47,286 nucleotides of DNA from DASPWV01 sp046727855 (GTDB lineage Bacteria; Acidobacteriota; Vicinamibacteria; Vicinamibacterales; UBA2999). Below the pieces are notes generated by a model. The model worked only from the letters and a program-made list of their open reading frames with translations, was not told the DNA's origin and searched no databases. Positions 23,262-31,687 of this stretch are shown piece by piece. Position numbers and translations under genes: made by a program. The stretch spans positions 1 through 47,286 of the forward strand of contig JBKPDL010000045.1 of the NCBI GenBank assembly GCA_046727855.1, in the 5' to 3' direction. Each line of letters opens with the position of its first letter. The first letter of the stretch is position 1.

Positions 23262-23973
23262 CGGTCAGTACCGGGCACCTGGCCCGACGCACCACATGAT
23301 TGGTGGTCGATCCGAAGAGCATCATGTCGATCCGGCAGATTCTGCGCTTTGCGGAGCTCGACTCGGCCGACCTCATCGTAATAGGCGTCTACGGCCGGAA
23401 GCAGCGAGATGTGCGCATCCGATTCGCGCGCGATCTCAAAGGCGACTCGCACGGCTGCGAGTGACGCGTCGGAGAAATCTACTGGACACAAAAGCCGTTT
23501 GAAGGGAAGGCGCGATGTGGCCTGCGCGCGCGGAGGAACCGTCAGCACCGGACAATTGGCCTTCCGAAGCACCTTTTCGGTGACCGAACCGACCATGAAG
23601 TGTTCGAATCCCGACAGGCCGTGCGTACCCATCACGATCAGGTCAGCATGGCTCGCGAGCGCGTGCTCGAGGATCCGAGCCGCGGCCTGGCCCTCGTCCA
23701 CGACGACATCGACACACACATCGCCGGGCGATGCGGCACTCACGAACTCGCGTACTTCGGCGAACAATCGATCAGCGTCGGCCTGGTCGAAGACGATTTG
23801 TGTTCGGGCGCCCACAACCGCCGGCGTCGGCTCAGAGAGGTAAATTGGCGTGCGACGTACAGCACGGTGACCGGTGCCGAATACCATCGCGCGAGGACAA
23901 CCGCGTGATCCAGCGCGTGCCGCGACGCCTCGGATAAGTCAATCGGGCAAAGAATGCGTTCCACTCGGAGCAT
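23188..23973 (-). pseudogene. Tandem UspA (universal stress protein) gene broken by frameshift and inversion
   Basis: ATG 23973 opens a good UspA domain (MLRVERILCPIDLSEASRHALDHAVVLAR). Near 23849-23864 the code jumps one frame, consistent with one missing base, and continues as RTPIYLSEPTPAVVG through HADLIVMGTHGLSGFEHFMVGSVTEKV, a complete ATP-binding end. A second UspA domain starts with PFKRLLCPVDFSDASLAAVRV. After HISLL its sequence fails: bases 23332-23398 encode RQILRFAELDSADLIVIGVYGR on the plus strand, the expected family motif in the wrong orientation. The frame then changes again to IDMMLFGSTTNHVVRRARCPVLTV. About 50 residues between HISLL and the inverted piece are missing. Confidence 0.82.
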
Positions 23974-24089
23974 GGCGGCCTCGCTCCAACGTCGCAGGCA
24001 TAATCGAGGCCAGCAGGAATGAACGGCTTTACCGCCCATCCCTGTGTGGTGTTCGCTGAATTGCCGGAGAATCGGTGTTTCTCGCCGGT

Positions 24090-24602
24090 CTACCGGCGCT
24101 GGCCGCTCTCCTGGCCGATCTGGCAGGCGGCGCCGGTCGGCGTGATCGATGCAACGTTCAACCGCTCGACCTGCAGTTCGACCTCTTCTTTCGATTGGAT
24201 GGCGGGAGTGACCTCGTCGCCGCGGCTCTTGGTCGGCGTTCCCTCCGTCTTTTCTTTCGACTCGATGTTGACGTCGGTGCCGCGGCCCGTACGAACGCCC
24301 TTGACAACCACTTCTTTACCGACGTACTGCTGCAAATTGTTGCCGCCTTCAAGCTGATAGTGGTACGTCTCCGCCTCACCGGCGCCCGCGCGGTTGGCCA
24401 GAGACGTCAACGCTGTGGAATTGGCTGTCAGTGCAAACTGGTTGGTCGTGGCATTGGCGGTTAAACAACCGGTCACTTCAATCTGATCTTTGTCCGACGC
24501 GTCGCGCGCCATCGTCACGTCGCGTTCGCGGTCGCGCGAGCACGCGCCGGCTGTGAGCACGACGCTGAAGCACACCATTGCAAGGATGAGCACACGCTGC
24601 AT
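24090..24602 (-). CDS. Small lipoprotein of unknown function
   Basis: This 170-residue protein has a strong lipoprotein signal (MQRVLILAMVCFSVVLTAGAC, lipobox TAGAC) and GGAGG six bases before ATG 24602. The mature part is charged and includes IEVTGCLTANATTNQFALTANS and a YVGKEVVVKGVRTGRGTDVN segment that suggests a small OB-like beta barrel. The C-terminus is Glu/Lys-rich. Similar lipoproteins recur in Acidobacteriota without a known role. It lies 15 bp after the ROK kinase gene on the same strand and is probably co-transcribed. Confidence 0.8.
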   Translation of the reverse strand: MQRVLILAMVCFSVVLTAGACSRDRERDVTMARDASDKDQIEVTGCLTANATTNQFALTANSTALTSLANRAGAGEAETYHYQLEGGNNLQQYVGKEVVVKGVRTGRGTDVNIESKEKTEGTPTKSRGDEVTPAIQSKEEVELQVERLNVASITPTGAACQIGQESGQRR

Positions 24603-24617
24603 GGATGACCTCCGCCT

Positions 24618-25523
24618 TTACACATTGCAGGAGGCATTCCAGAGCCACGCTGCTCCACGGACACCGCTCGAGTCGCCGTGTGCGGCACGCACCAGCTGCG
24701 TCGCAACCTGTTCAGAGAAAACATATCGCGACCAGAGCCGCGGAACATTGAGGAACAGACGCCCGATGTTGGACAGGCCACCGCCCACAACGATGACGTC
24801 GGGATCCATGAGGTTGATGACGCTTGCGAGCGCACGCGCCATTCGTTCCTCGTAACGATCGAGACATGCGGAGGCATGCGCCTCACCCGCCGCAGCGCGC
24901 CGCACGATCTCCGCCGCGTCCACCGACACATCGGCGCTGGCGTACTCCAGCGCCAATCCGGGGCCGGACAAAAACGTCTCGATACAACCGGTACGCCCAC
25001 AGTAGCACTGCGGTCCCGGCCATTCTTCGGGCCGCGGCCACGGCATCGGATTGTGGCCCCACTCTCCCGCGATGGCGTTGACCCCTGTCACCACGCGGCC
25101 ATCAATCGCAATGCCGCCGCCAGTTCCGGTTCCGACAATGACGGCGAACACCACGGACGCTCCGGCGGCCGCGCCGTCCACGGCTTCGCTCAATGCGAGA
25201 CAATTGGCGTCGTTGGCAAAACGAAGGGGGCGCTGGACGATCCGAGCGAGATCGTCGTACAGTGGCCGGCCGTTGAGCCAGGTAGAATTGGCGTTCTTGA
25301 CCAGCCCGGTCGCTGGCGAGAGACTGCCGGGCATCCCGATTCCGACAGTTCCGGTCGCGCCGATCTCATGTTCAATCGCCGCAAGCAGGGCGGCGATGGC
25401 CCGCAGGGTGGCGTCGTAATCGCCGCGCGGCGCCGGGACACGCCGGCGCGCCACCATGGCGCCGCGATCGTCGAGTGCGATGGCTTCGATCTTGGTGCCG
25501 CCGACGTCGATGCCGATCCGCAC
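24618..25523 (-). CDS. ROK-family sugar kinase
   Basis: This 301-residue cytoplasmic kinase begins MRIGIDVGGTKIEAIALDDRG, the DxGGTK phosphate-binding motif. It also has GIGMPGSLSPATGLVKNANSTWLNG, FANDANCLALSEA, VIVGTGTGGGI, and GEWGHNPMPWP followed by CYCGRTGCIETFLSGPGL, the ROK signature with the zinc-binding histidine and cysteines. It phosphorylates a hexose such as fructose, glucose or N-acetylglucosamine; the Mak/fructokinase-like zinc motif does not decide the substrate. Start GTG 25523 has no ribosome site but lies six bases after TAAAAT. Confidence 0.9.
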   Translation of the reverse strand: MRIGIDVGGTKIEAIALDDRGAMVARRRVPAPRGDYDATLRAIAALLAAIEHEIGATGTVGIGMPGSLSPATGLVKNANSTWLNGRPLYDDLARIVQRPLRFANDANCLALSEAVDGAAAGASVVFAVIVGTGTGGGIAIDGRVVTGVNAIAGEWGHNPMPWPRPEEWPGPQCYCGRTGCIETFLSGPGLALEYASADVSVDAAEIVRRAAAGEAHASACLDRYEERMARALASVINLMDPDVIVVGGGLSNIGRLFLNVPRLWSRYVFSEQVATQLVRAAHGDSSGVRGAAWLWNASCNV

Positions 25524-25529
25524 GCGCGG

Positions 25530-25535
25530 ATTTTA
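25530..25535 (-). promoter_or_regulatory. -10 element TAAAAT of a leaderless ROK kinase gene
   Basis: On the minus strand TAAAAT (25535-25530) is followed by six bases and then GTG 25523. This repeats the spacing seen at 1877, 7949, 10804 and 22644. No clear -35 box is seen. Confidence 0.5.
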
Positions 25536-25798
25536 TGCCGCGACTAACAAAATTGTGGCGTGCGTGCGGCCGCGCGGCGCACAAACCACAACAATTCAGC
25601 CCAAATCAACACGCTTCAGCTGGCAGCGCCATTGAAGCGCCGCGGGCATGCTTGTCGAAGGCGGTTATCTCCACAGCATGAAGCAGTTGATCGAGAAGGC
25701 GGCGGAAACGCCGGACATCGGCCCCAACGGGCCATACCGTGGCGTCGCCCCGTCGCGGCCGAAGGAGTCCGGCACCGTGATCGCGTCGCTCAAGCGAC

Positions 25799-26107
25799 TC
25801 ATTCTTCTGACTTGGGACTTCCAGCGCTGACATCCTCCGGTTCCTTGCCGAACGCGCCGGCGACCTTCCTGGTCGGCGGAGCAGACCGATCCGGGTAACG
25901 CGCTCGATCCTCTTTCTGCGCAATCGAACGGCTCCCCGCCTTGTGCGACGTATGTCGATTGGGGACCTTGTCCATCGGCAGTTCGCCCACTCGTCCTGCT
26001 GCATCCTGCGGCGGGGGCGAGTCGCGGCTCACCGGCGGATGTTCGTGCCGCTCGCGTTCTTCCTGCTCCGGTGTCTCGCGATTACTGATACCAACTTTCC
26101 GTCTCAT
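25799..26107 (-). CDS. Small hydrophilic protein of unknown function
   Basis: ATG 26107 has GGAGG five bases upstream, which marks this as a real start; the same frame is open further up but without signal. The 102-residue product has no signal peptide or membrane segment and is rich in Glu, Arg, Pro and Ser (RKVGISNRETPEQEERERHE). It looks intrinsically disordered, like other stress-associated small proteins in this region. I do not recognise the family. It is divergent from the acidic protein at 26512. Confidence 0.7.
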   Translation of the reverse strand: MRRKVGISNRETPEQEERERHEHPPVSRDSPPPQDAAGRVGELPMDKVPNRHTSHKAGSRSIAQKEDRARYPDRSAPPTRKVAGAFGKEPEDVSAGSPKSEE

Positions 26108-26511
26108 TGAATCCTCCGTCGCGTCGCTAGCGTGCCAAAGATGCCTGACCTGCCCAGCGTGCGGTGTGTGTGGGTGCGTGGTGCTCTGGGTCCACCGAAG
26201 TACTCGCACTTTAGCATTGGCACGCTCGCATTCCAGGCCACCCGCGCGCATTGAGTGCAAGGTCTCTGCGCGCGGTGCGAGCCCGTGTTGGAATTCACAT
26301 CACGCACAGCTTACCGCGTCACACCGTTGAACAGCCATACAGCTGACGCGCGTCGACCCAAGGTGTGCTGATCAAGGCATACGTTGAGGTCGGCGCGTCC
26401 CGCATCGCAGCGCACACGGCGGGCGTACGTCTTGCAGCGATCAACCGGCACGCACGAGGAGTGCGCGTGAACCGAATCTGTTTCAAGACTCGCTCCGTAC
26501 GGAGGGAATAA
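26108..26511. other. 404-bp intergenic region between divergent stress-type genes
   Basis: It holds the ribosome site of the minus-strand gene at its left end and the palindrome and ribosome site of the plus-strand gene at its right end. No plausible gene lies between. Open frames across it have skewed compositions (for example Cys/His/Thr-rich) and no start signals. Confidence 0.5.
26493..26504 (+). promoter_or_regulatory. Perfect palindrome covering a ribosome binding site
   Basis: CTCCGTACGGAG is a 12-bp perfect palindrome whose right half is the start of the Shine-Dalgarno sequence GGAGGG (26501-26506), five bases before ATG 26512. As RNA the two halves could pair between molecules or form a very tight hairpin, or the DNA could be an operator. 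Confidence 0.35.
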
Positions 26512-26856
26512 ATGGCTGATCAGAATCGCAACCAGTCCAACCAGTCGAGTGGCCAGCAGGAACAGCCGAGCTCTGAGCGTACTGACGACGTTCGTCAAAC
26601 GCAGGGCGACCGCGACGACCAGTCGACCGGTAGGGGCGGCTCATCGCGTGAGCGGACCAGCCGGGAGCCGGCGTCGACGGCAGATGATCTTCAGCGCGAA
26701 CGTCGAAACATGAACAGCGACGAGAGCGACCCGACGCTCACCCGCGACAGCGGCTTCGAAACCGAGAACGTCGAAAGCGATCTCGACTCTGATATCGACT
26801 CTGATGATATCGATTGGGACCCGGGCTCGAGCGGCAGCGACGGGGGTGATCGGTAG
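26512..26856 (+). CDS. Acidic, disordered small protein
   Basis: The 114-residue product is almost entirely polar: a Gln/Asn/Ser-rich start (MADQNRNQSNQSSGQQEQ), an Arg/Asp-rich middle and a strongly acidic tail (ESDLDSDIDSDDIDWDPGSS). It has no signal peptide, membrane helix or recognised domain. Start ATG 26512 is well supported by GGAGGG five bases upstream. The composition suggests a desiccation- or osmotic-stress hydrophilin, but this is inference. It precedes the YciE-like gene by 65 bp on the same strand; that gap contains tandem aagaacg words. Confidence 0.75.
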   Translation: MADQNRNQSNQSSGQQEQPSSERTDDVRQTQGDRDDQSTGRGGSSRERTSREPASTADDLQRERRNMNSDESDPTLTRDSGFETENVESDLDSDIDSDDIDWDPGSSGSDGGDR

Positions 26857-26921
26857 CATCACGAAAAACTAAGAACGAAGAACGAAGAACCGAACGAGGA
26901 AATGCGCTGGAGGAGCGACAC

Positions 26922-27533
26922 ATGACACTGCAGGAAAAGCTGGTTGATGAAATTCGCGATCTGTACCATGCCGAAAAGCAACTGGTAAAAGCACTGCCGA
27001 AGATGGCCAAGAATGCCACGCACGAGGATCTGCGCGAGGCGTTTGAGGCGCACCTGGAAGAAACGCGCGAACAGGTTACGCGGCTCGAGGAGGTATTCGA
27101 AGCGCTTGGCGAAAAGCCGCGCGCGAAGCCGTGCCACGGCATGATGGGCATTATCGAAGAAGGCAGCGAGATGATGCAGGAGGAGGAGGCCGGCGCCGTC
27201 CTCGATGCCGCGCTGATCGCCGCGGCACAGCGCGTCGAACACTACGAGATTGGCGCCTACGGCACATGCGCGGCCTGGGCGCGGCTCCTTGGTCTGGACG
27301 AAGTCGTCACACTGCTCGACCAGACGCTCGAGGAGGAAAAGGCGGCCGACAAGAAGCTCACGGTCCTCGCCGAGCAGGAAGTCAATCTCAACGCCGCCAA
27401 CCAAGGACGCGAGGAGATGGAAGGCGAGGAGGAAGAGGAGGAGTCGCGATCGCGCCGCGGCGGCGGCACGCGCCGTCAAGCGAGTTCAGGATCGGCGTCG
27501 CGGGCGAGAGCGGCGGATCGGCGCCGGCGTTAG
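26922..27533 (+). CDS. DUF892 / YciE-like ferritin-like stress protein
   Basis: The first ~165 residues are a four-helix ferritin-like domain: MTLQEKLVDEIRDLYHAEKQLVKALPKMAKNA, then RVEHYEIGAYGTCAAWARLLG with the conserved glutamate-x-x-histidine type metal ligands of DUF892 (PF05974). A repetitive tail follows with a run of glutamates (EEMEGEEEEEESRSRR) and an Arg-rich end, which is longer than in E. coli YciE. Start ATG 26922 has GGAGG ten bases upstream. YciE-type proteins are induced by osmotic and stationary-phase stress; a metal-binding role is likely. Confidence 0.9.
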   Translation: MTLQEKLVDEIRDLYHAEKQLVKALPKMAKNATHEDLREAFEAHLEETREQVTRLEEVFEALGEKPRAKPCHGMMGIIEEGSEMMQEEEAGAVLDAALIAAAQRVEHYEIGAYGTCAAWARLLGLDEVVTLLDQTLEEEKAADKKLTVLAEQEVNLNAANQGREEMEGEEEEEESRSRRGGGTRRQASSGSASRARAADRRRR

Positions 27534-27628
27534 GCGTGAAGGTTCGCAAGTTCGCCGCGCTGAGAAAGTGGCAGGTTCGCCGTTCGATTCGCGCCTGAGC
27601 ATCGTCAAGCGCGCGCACGGCTTGCAGG

Positions 27629-27650
27629 GCGCCAGCCGTTCGGCTGGCGC
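27629..27650. terminator. Compact hairpin after the YciE-like gene
   Basis: GCGCCAGCCG (27629-27638) is perfectly inverted at 27641-27650 around two bases. It lies about 95 bp after the stop codon and lacks a T-run, so it may need Rho or act only to protect the 3' end. The rest of 27534-27771 shows nothing else. Confidence 0.4.
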
Positions 27651-27771
27651 TTGCACCTCCACTTGAAGGGATAAATCGCGGCCGCACGGCCGGCGATTCC
27701 TTGCACAGACCGCGAAGCGGCCGGCGCCTCCACCCTGCAAACTCGCGAACCGTCAAAGCTGCAAACCTCAC

Positions 27772-28560
27772 GTGCACGAGCTCATCGCCACCAACTGGCA
27801 GGAGGCACTCGACCACCTCTACGGCGGCAGCTGGCAGGGGGCACTCCACCGCTATCGCTCCACACTTGCCTTCCGCGGCATCAGCCGTGTCGAGCACGCT
27901 CTGCGCCACGGCCTCGCGCGCCTGGCTGACAAGCCGGCTGCAGTCGAACAACATCTGCTTCGGAACTTTCGCAAGTACGCGCAAGACCGGCCAGAAGCGC
28001 GATTTGATTCGATCTGGCATTGGCTCGCGCTCGCGCAGCATCACGGCTTGCCGACGCGACTGCTCGACTGGACCTACTCTCCGCTCGTTGCGCTGCACTT
28101 CGTCACCGAGAGCTTCGACGAAGCCGGCGAGGACGGCGTGGTCTGGTGTGTCGATTACGTGGCCGCGAAAACGCGCTTACCTGAACGCCTCAAGCAGGCG
28201 CTTACGAGGGAATGCTGCGACGTCTTCACGCCGGAGCTGCTCGGTTCGGCCGTCAGTTCACTCGACGAGCTCGCCGCATCGAGCGAGGCGCCGAGCCTGG
28301 TCTTTATGGAACCGCCGTCACTCGACCAGCGCATCGTCGCGCAGTACGCGCTGTTTTCTTTTCTGACCCGCGCTGACGCAGAGATGTCAGAGTGGGTCGA
28401 GCGCCACGATCGCATGTGCCGCCGGGTGATCATTCGGGCGCGCGCCAAAGCTGAGATACGCGACAAGCTGGATCAGGCCAACATCACCGAGCGCGTACTG
28501 TATCCAGGTCTCGATGGATTGTGCCGCTGGTTGAGGCGGTACTATGAGGGCCGCGGCTAA
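27772..28560 (+). CDS. FRG-domain protein
   Basis: The 262-residue cytoplasmic protein has the FRG domain (PF08867): LAFRGISRVEHAL near residue 35, and WLALAQHHGLPTRLLDWTYSPLVALHFVTE (about residues 83-112), the core of the family. GTG 27772 is the reported start; no ribosome site or clear -10 box precedes it, so the start is uncertain. FRG proteins are of unknown activity and are often found singly in variable genome regions, some near phage-defence genes. Here the gene directly abuts a decayed CheB fragment (28584-28967), which suggests that it arrived by insertion or replacement. Confidence 0.8.
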   Translation: MHELIATNWQEALDHLYGGSWQGALHRYRSTLAFRGISRVEHALRHGLARLADKPAAVEQHLLRNFRKYAQDRPEARFDSIWHWLALAQHHGLPTRLLDWTYSPLVALHFVTESFDEAGEDGVVWCVDYVAAKTRLPERLKQALTRECCDVFTPELLGSAVSSLDELAASSEAPSLVFMEPPSLDQRIVAQYALFSFLTRADAEMSEWVERHDRMCRRVIIRARAKAEIRDKLDQANITERVLYPGLDGLCRWLRRYYEGRG

Positions 28561-28583
28561 GGCCGTGCATCGGACTCGGGCCA

Positions 28584-28967
28584 TGTGAATGCGGTGGATC
28601 GTAGTGGGAGCTCGAGGACGGCAAACTCCTCCGCTTTCGCTGCCACGTTGGTCACGGGTTCACCGCCGATGCGCTCTCGACGCAGCAGGACGAGGAGCTT
28701 GACCACACCATGTGGACGACGTTACGCGCCCTCGAGGAGCACGCCGCGTTGCGTCGCCGGATGGCCGCACACGCGGAGCGCGTGGGCCGTTTTGTCACGG
28801 CTCGCAAGCTCGAAGCTCGGGCCAAGGATGCGGAGCGGCGCGCCGGATCACTTCGTGGCATGCTGCTGCGCGAGAAGCGTGGCGAGCCGCGCCTTGTCGA
28901 CAAGCCGGCGGCGGCAGCAGCCGAGGCCAAACGGAACGGCCGCACCAGGCGGCGGACCGGTAGCTGA
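28584..28967 (+). pseudogene. Remnant of the C-terminal part of a CheB-type methylesterase
   Basis: In one frame the sequence reads CECGGS, then an amber stop (28602-28604), then WELEDGKLLRFRCHVGHGFTADAL and LDHTMWTTLRALEEHAALRRRMA, ending at TGA 28965-28967. This is the zinc-ribbon plus helical tail found after the methylesterase domain in CheB homologues (usually CPECGGxLWE...). The catalytic part is absent; the fragment begins only 23 bp after the stop of the FRG gene. An in-frame ATG at 28710 could restart a ~85-residue peptide, but the head is lost. A full CheB-CheR gene follows at 29042. Confidence 0.75.
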
Positions 28968-28996
28968 CTCGGCGCGCGGAAGGCGTCGTGATCCGA

Positions 28997-29002
28997 TAGA
29001 AT
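28997..29002 (+). promoter_or_regulatory. Possible -10 element of the cheB-cheR operon
   Basis: TAGAAT (28997-29002) lies 39 bases before ATG 29042, leaving a leader of about 33 bases with GGGAG near 29025-29029. No clear -35 box was identified. Confidence 0.35.
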
Positions 29003-29041
29003 TCGGGCTCCTGCCGCGGATGCGCGGGAGCGCTCGCAACA

Positions 29042-31684
29042 ATGACCAAGAAGAACCAGCCGGCGAGAGCGAAGTCGCGCGCCGCTCAATCGCACAACCG
29101 GAAGTCGCGCGCCACGCTGCTTGCCGAACCGCTCGCGGCGTCTGATTCAAGCGAGCAGGAGCCCACAGGGCAGCCGTTGACGATCGTGGGCATTGGTGCA
29201 TCCGCCGGCGGTGTCGAGGCGGTCACGAAACTGGTGCAGCATCTGGCGCCCGACACCGGTCTCGCCTATGTGTTGGTGCAGCATCTGGCCCCCAAGCATG
29301 AGAGCTTTCTGCCGGAACTGCTGCGCGCGTCCTCGCGCATCCGCGTGGTGCAGGCAGAAGAGCGGATGCCGATCCGACCCGATCGACTTCATGTCATTCC
29401 GCCGAATACGCACATGACCATCGTCAACGGTCGTCTGCATCTCGCACCGAGGCCGCAGGATCGGACACAGCACAACCCGATTGATTCGTTTTTTCAGAGC
29501 CTCGCGTGCCACGCCGAGCATCGGGCGGTTGGCGTGGTGCTGTCGGGATCGGCCTCCGATGGCGCTGCTGGCCTGCGCGAGATCAAAGGGGCGGGCGGCC
29601 TCACATTCGCGCAGGATCCGAAAACGGCGGCGTACGACAGCATGCCGCGCGCCGCCATCGCCACAGGCGCCGTCGATGTCGTGTTGTCGCCCGAAGGGAT
29701 CGCGCACGAGCTGGTACGCCTCGGCCAGCACCCGTTCGTGGCGCCGGATGCCGCTCTCCCGCGTGTTACGGAACCGCCGATCACCGAAATGCAGTTGGAG
29801 CGGCTCTTTTATTTGCTGGGCGCGGCGAGCGGCGTGGACTTCACTTATTACAAGCTCCCCACGATCAAACGGCGCCTGCAGCGGCGCATGGTGCTGCACA
29901 AGATCACCGAGGTCGACAAGTACATCAGGCTGCTCGAGCAGGAACCCGGGGAAGTGCGCAGTCTGTATCGTGACATCCTGATTCACGTCACCCGCTTCTT
30001 CCGCGACCCCGATTCGTTCCAGGCGCTCAAGAAGATCGTCTTTCCACGCATCGTTGCGGATGCCGCGTCGAAACGGCCCATCCGGATCTGGGTACCCGGA
30101 TGCGCCACTGGCGAGGAAGCCTATTCGATTGCGATCGCGCTGCTCGAACATCTTGGCAACGACGCGGCGAGTACGCCGGTGCAGGTGTTCGCCACCGATG
30201 TCAGCGAAGATGCGATCGAGCGTGCGCGGTTTGGCGTCTATCCCGACAGCATCCTGGCGGATGTGTCGGCTGAGCGCGCGCGTCGCTTCTTCACACGCAC
30301 CGACGGTCAGTTTCGCGTCAACAAAATCGTGCGCGACTCGTGTGTGTTTGCGCGGCAAGATCTCACGCGCGACCCGCCGTTTTCAAAGCTCGATTTGATC
30401 GTCTGCCGTAACGTGCTGATTTATCTCGGTCCGCGCCTGCAACGCAAGTTGATGGGCGTGTTTCATTACGCGCTGAAACCAGAGGGCTTTCTCATGCTCG
30501 GCTCGACGGAAACTGTCGGCGCCCACGCCGAGTTGTTTGCGATCCAGGACAAACGCCACAAGATCTACACGAAGCGCAATGGCCGTGCGCGTCTCGACGT
30601 CGAGTTCGGGACGACCATCGATGTACCGTTTCAGCGCGAACCGCACGAACGCCGCACTGCGGCGGCGGCGCTGGCGAGCCGCGCGGCCGATCTGCAGACC
30701 GAAGTGAACCGGCTGCTGATTCTGCGCTATAGTCCGCCGGGCGTGGTGGTTGACCAGGACCTGCAGATCGTCCAGACGCGCGGACGCACCGGGCCGTTCC
30801 TCGAGCTTTCTTCCGGCGAAGCGTCGCTGAGTCTGCTGAAGATGGCGCGCGAAGGAGTCCTGCATGCCGTGCGCACCGCGCTCCACGAAAGCAGGAAGAC
30901 CGGCAAGGCATCCCGCCGCGAAGGCCTCATGCTGAAAAGCAACGGTGGCCGCGAGGTTCATGTGCAGGTCTTTCCGTTCAACGATTCCAATGATGCGCCG
31001 TACTTTCTCGTGCTCTTCGAGGACGGTGGACCAGTCCCGACCACGGCTCGCGCCGGCGTTCGTGGCAGAAAGAGCAAGGAAAGAGGCGATGCCCGTATGC
31101 TCCGACTGCAGCAGGAGCTGACGTCGACCCGCGATTACCTACAGTCGATGATCCAGGATCTCGAAGCCGCCAACGAGGAGTTGCAGTCGGCGAACGAGGA
31201 GATTCTCTCCAGCAACGAGGAGCTGCAAAGCACCAACGAGGAACTCGACACGGCGAAGGAGGAGCTGCAGTCGACGAATGAAGAGCTCAACACGGTCAAC
31301 GAAGAGCTCAACGCACGCAACGAGGAGCTGAGTCAGATCAATGCCGATCTGGTCAACCTGCTCAGCGCGGTTCCCGCCGCGGTCATCATCGTGACGTCGG
31401 AGCTCCGCATCCGGCGTTTTACGCCCATCGCCGAGCAAGTGCTGAACCTCATTCCGACCGACGTCGGACGCCCTCTCGGTGACTTGAAACCAAATATTGA
31501 AGCGCCCGATCTCGAGGCGATGACACGGGAAGTGATCGAGACGGTGACACCGAAAGAGCTCGAAGTGCGGGATCGGCACGGCAAGTTGTATCTGCTGCGA
31601 ATCCGCCCGTATAAGGATCAAGAGAGCCGCATTGACGGGGCCGTGCTCGCGTTCGCCGACGGTCCACGTGGGGCAAACACATAG
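29042..31684 (+). CDS. CheB-CheR-PAS fusion sensor/transducer
   Basis: This 880-residue protein joins three modules. CheB methylesterase (about 45-225) has the catalytic Ser54 in GASAGG, His81 in VQHLAP and an aspartate near 172 in GSASDGAAGL. CheR methyltransferase (about 250-500) has TRFFRDPDSF, the SAM-binding WVPGCATGEEAYS and VCRNVLIYL. A long coiled coil of repeated SNEELQSTNEEL heptads (about 685-770) leads to a C-terminal PAS domain (LLSAVPAAVIIVTSELRIRRF). Such fusions regulate non-flagellar chemosensory or two-component pathways. There is no receptor or CheA nearby; instead the histidine kinase gene follows 3 bp after the stop, so it probably feeds that kinase. Confidence 0.92.
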   Translation: MTKKNQPARAKSRAAQSHNRKSRATLLAEPLAASDSSEQEPTGQPLTIVGIGASAGGVEAVTKLVQHLAPDTGLAYVLVQHLAPKHESFLPELLRASSRIRVVQAEERMPIRPDRLHVIPPNTHMTIVNGRLHLAPRPQDRTQHNPIDSFFQSLACHAEHRAVGVVLSGSASDGAAGLREIKGAGGLTFAQDPKTAAYDSMPRAAIATGAVDVVLSPEGIAHELVRLGQHPFVAPDAALPRVTEPPITEMQLERLFYLLGAASGVDFTYYKLPTIKRRLQRRMVLHKITEVDKYIRLLEQEPGEVRSLYRDILIHVTRFFRDPDSFQALKKIVFPRIVADAASKRPIRIWVPGCATGEEAYSIAIALLEHLGNDAASTPVQVFATDVSEDAIERARFGVYPDSILADVSAERARRFFTRTDGQFRVNKIVRDSCVFARQDLTRDPPFSKLDLIVCRNVLIYLGPRLQRKLMGVFHYALKPEGFLMLGSTETVGAHAELFAIQDKRHKIYTKRNGRARLDVEFGTTIDVPFQREPHERRTAAAALASRAADLQTEVNRLLILRYSPPGVVVDQDLQIVQTRGRTGPFLELSSGEASLSLLKMAREGVLHAVRTALHESRKTGKASRREGLMLKSNGGREVHVQVFPFNDSNDAPYFLVLFEDGGPVPTTARAGVRGRKSKERGDARMLRLQQELTSTRDYLQSMIQDLEAANEELQSANEEILSSNEELQSTNEELDTAKEELQSTNEELNTVNEELNARNEELSQINADLVNLLSAVPAAVIIVTSELRIRRFTPIAEQVLNLIPTDVGRPLGDLKPNIEAPDLEAMTREVIETVTPKELEVRDRHGKLYLLRIRPYKDQESRIDGAVLAFADGPRGANT

Positions 31685-31687
31685 GCC

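Noticed and set aside
24019..24357. Plus-strand ORF after a CATAAT box near 24000
   Set aside because: It is antisense to the 3' part of the lipoprotein gene, and its translation is Trp/Pro/Arg-rich without structure.
25648..25830. Small ORF beginning MLVEGGYLHSMKQLIEK
   Set aside because: There is no ribosome site or -10 spacing, and its end overlaps a better supported minus-strand gene; 25524-25798 otherwise shows nothing.
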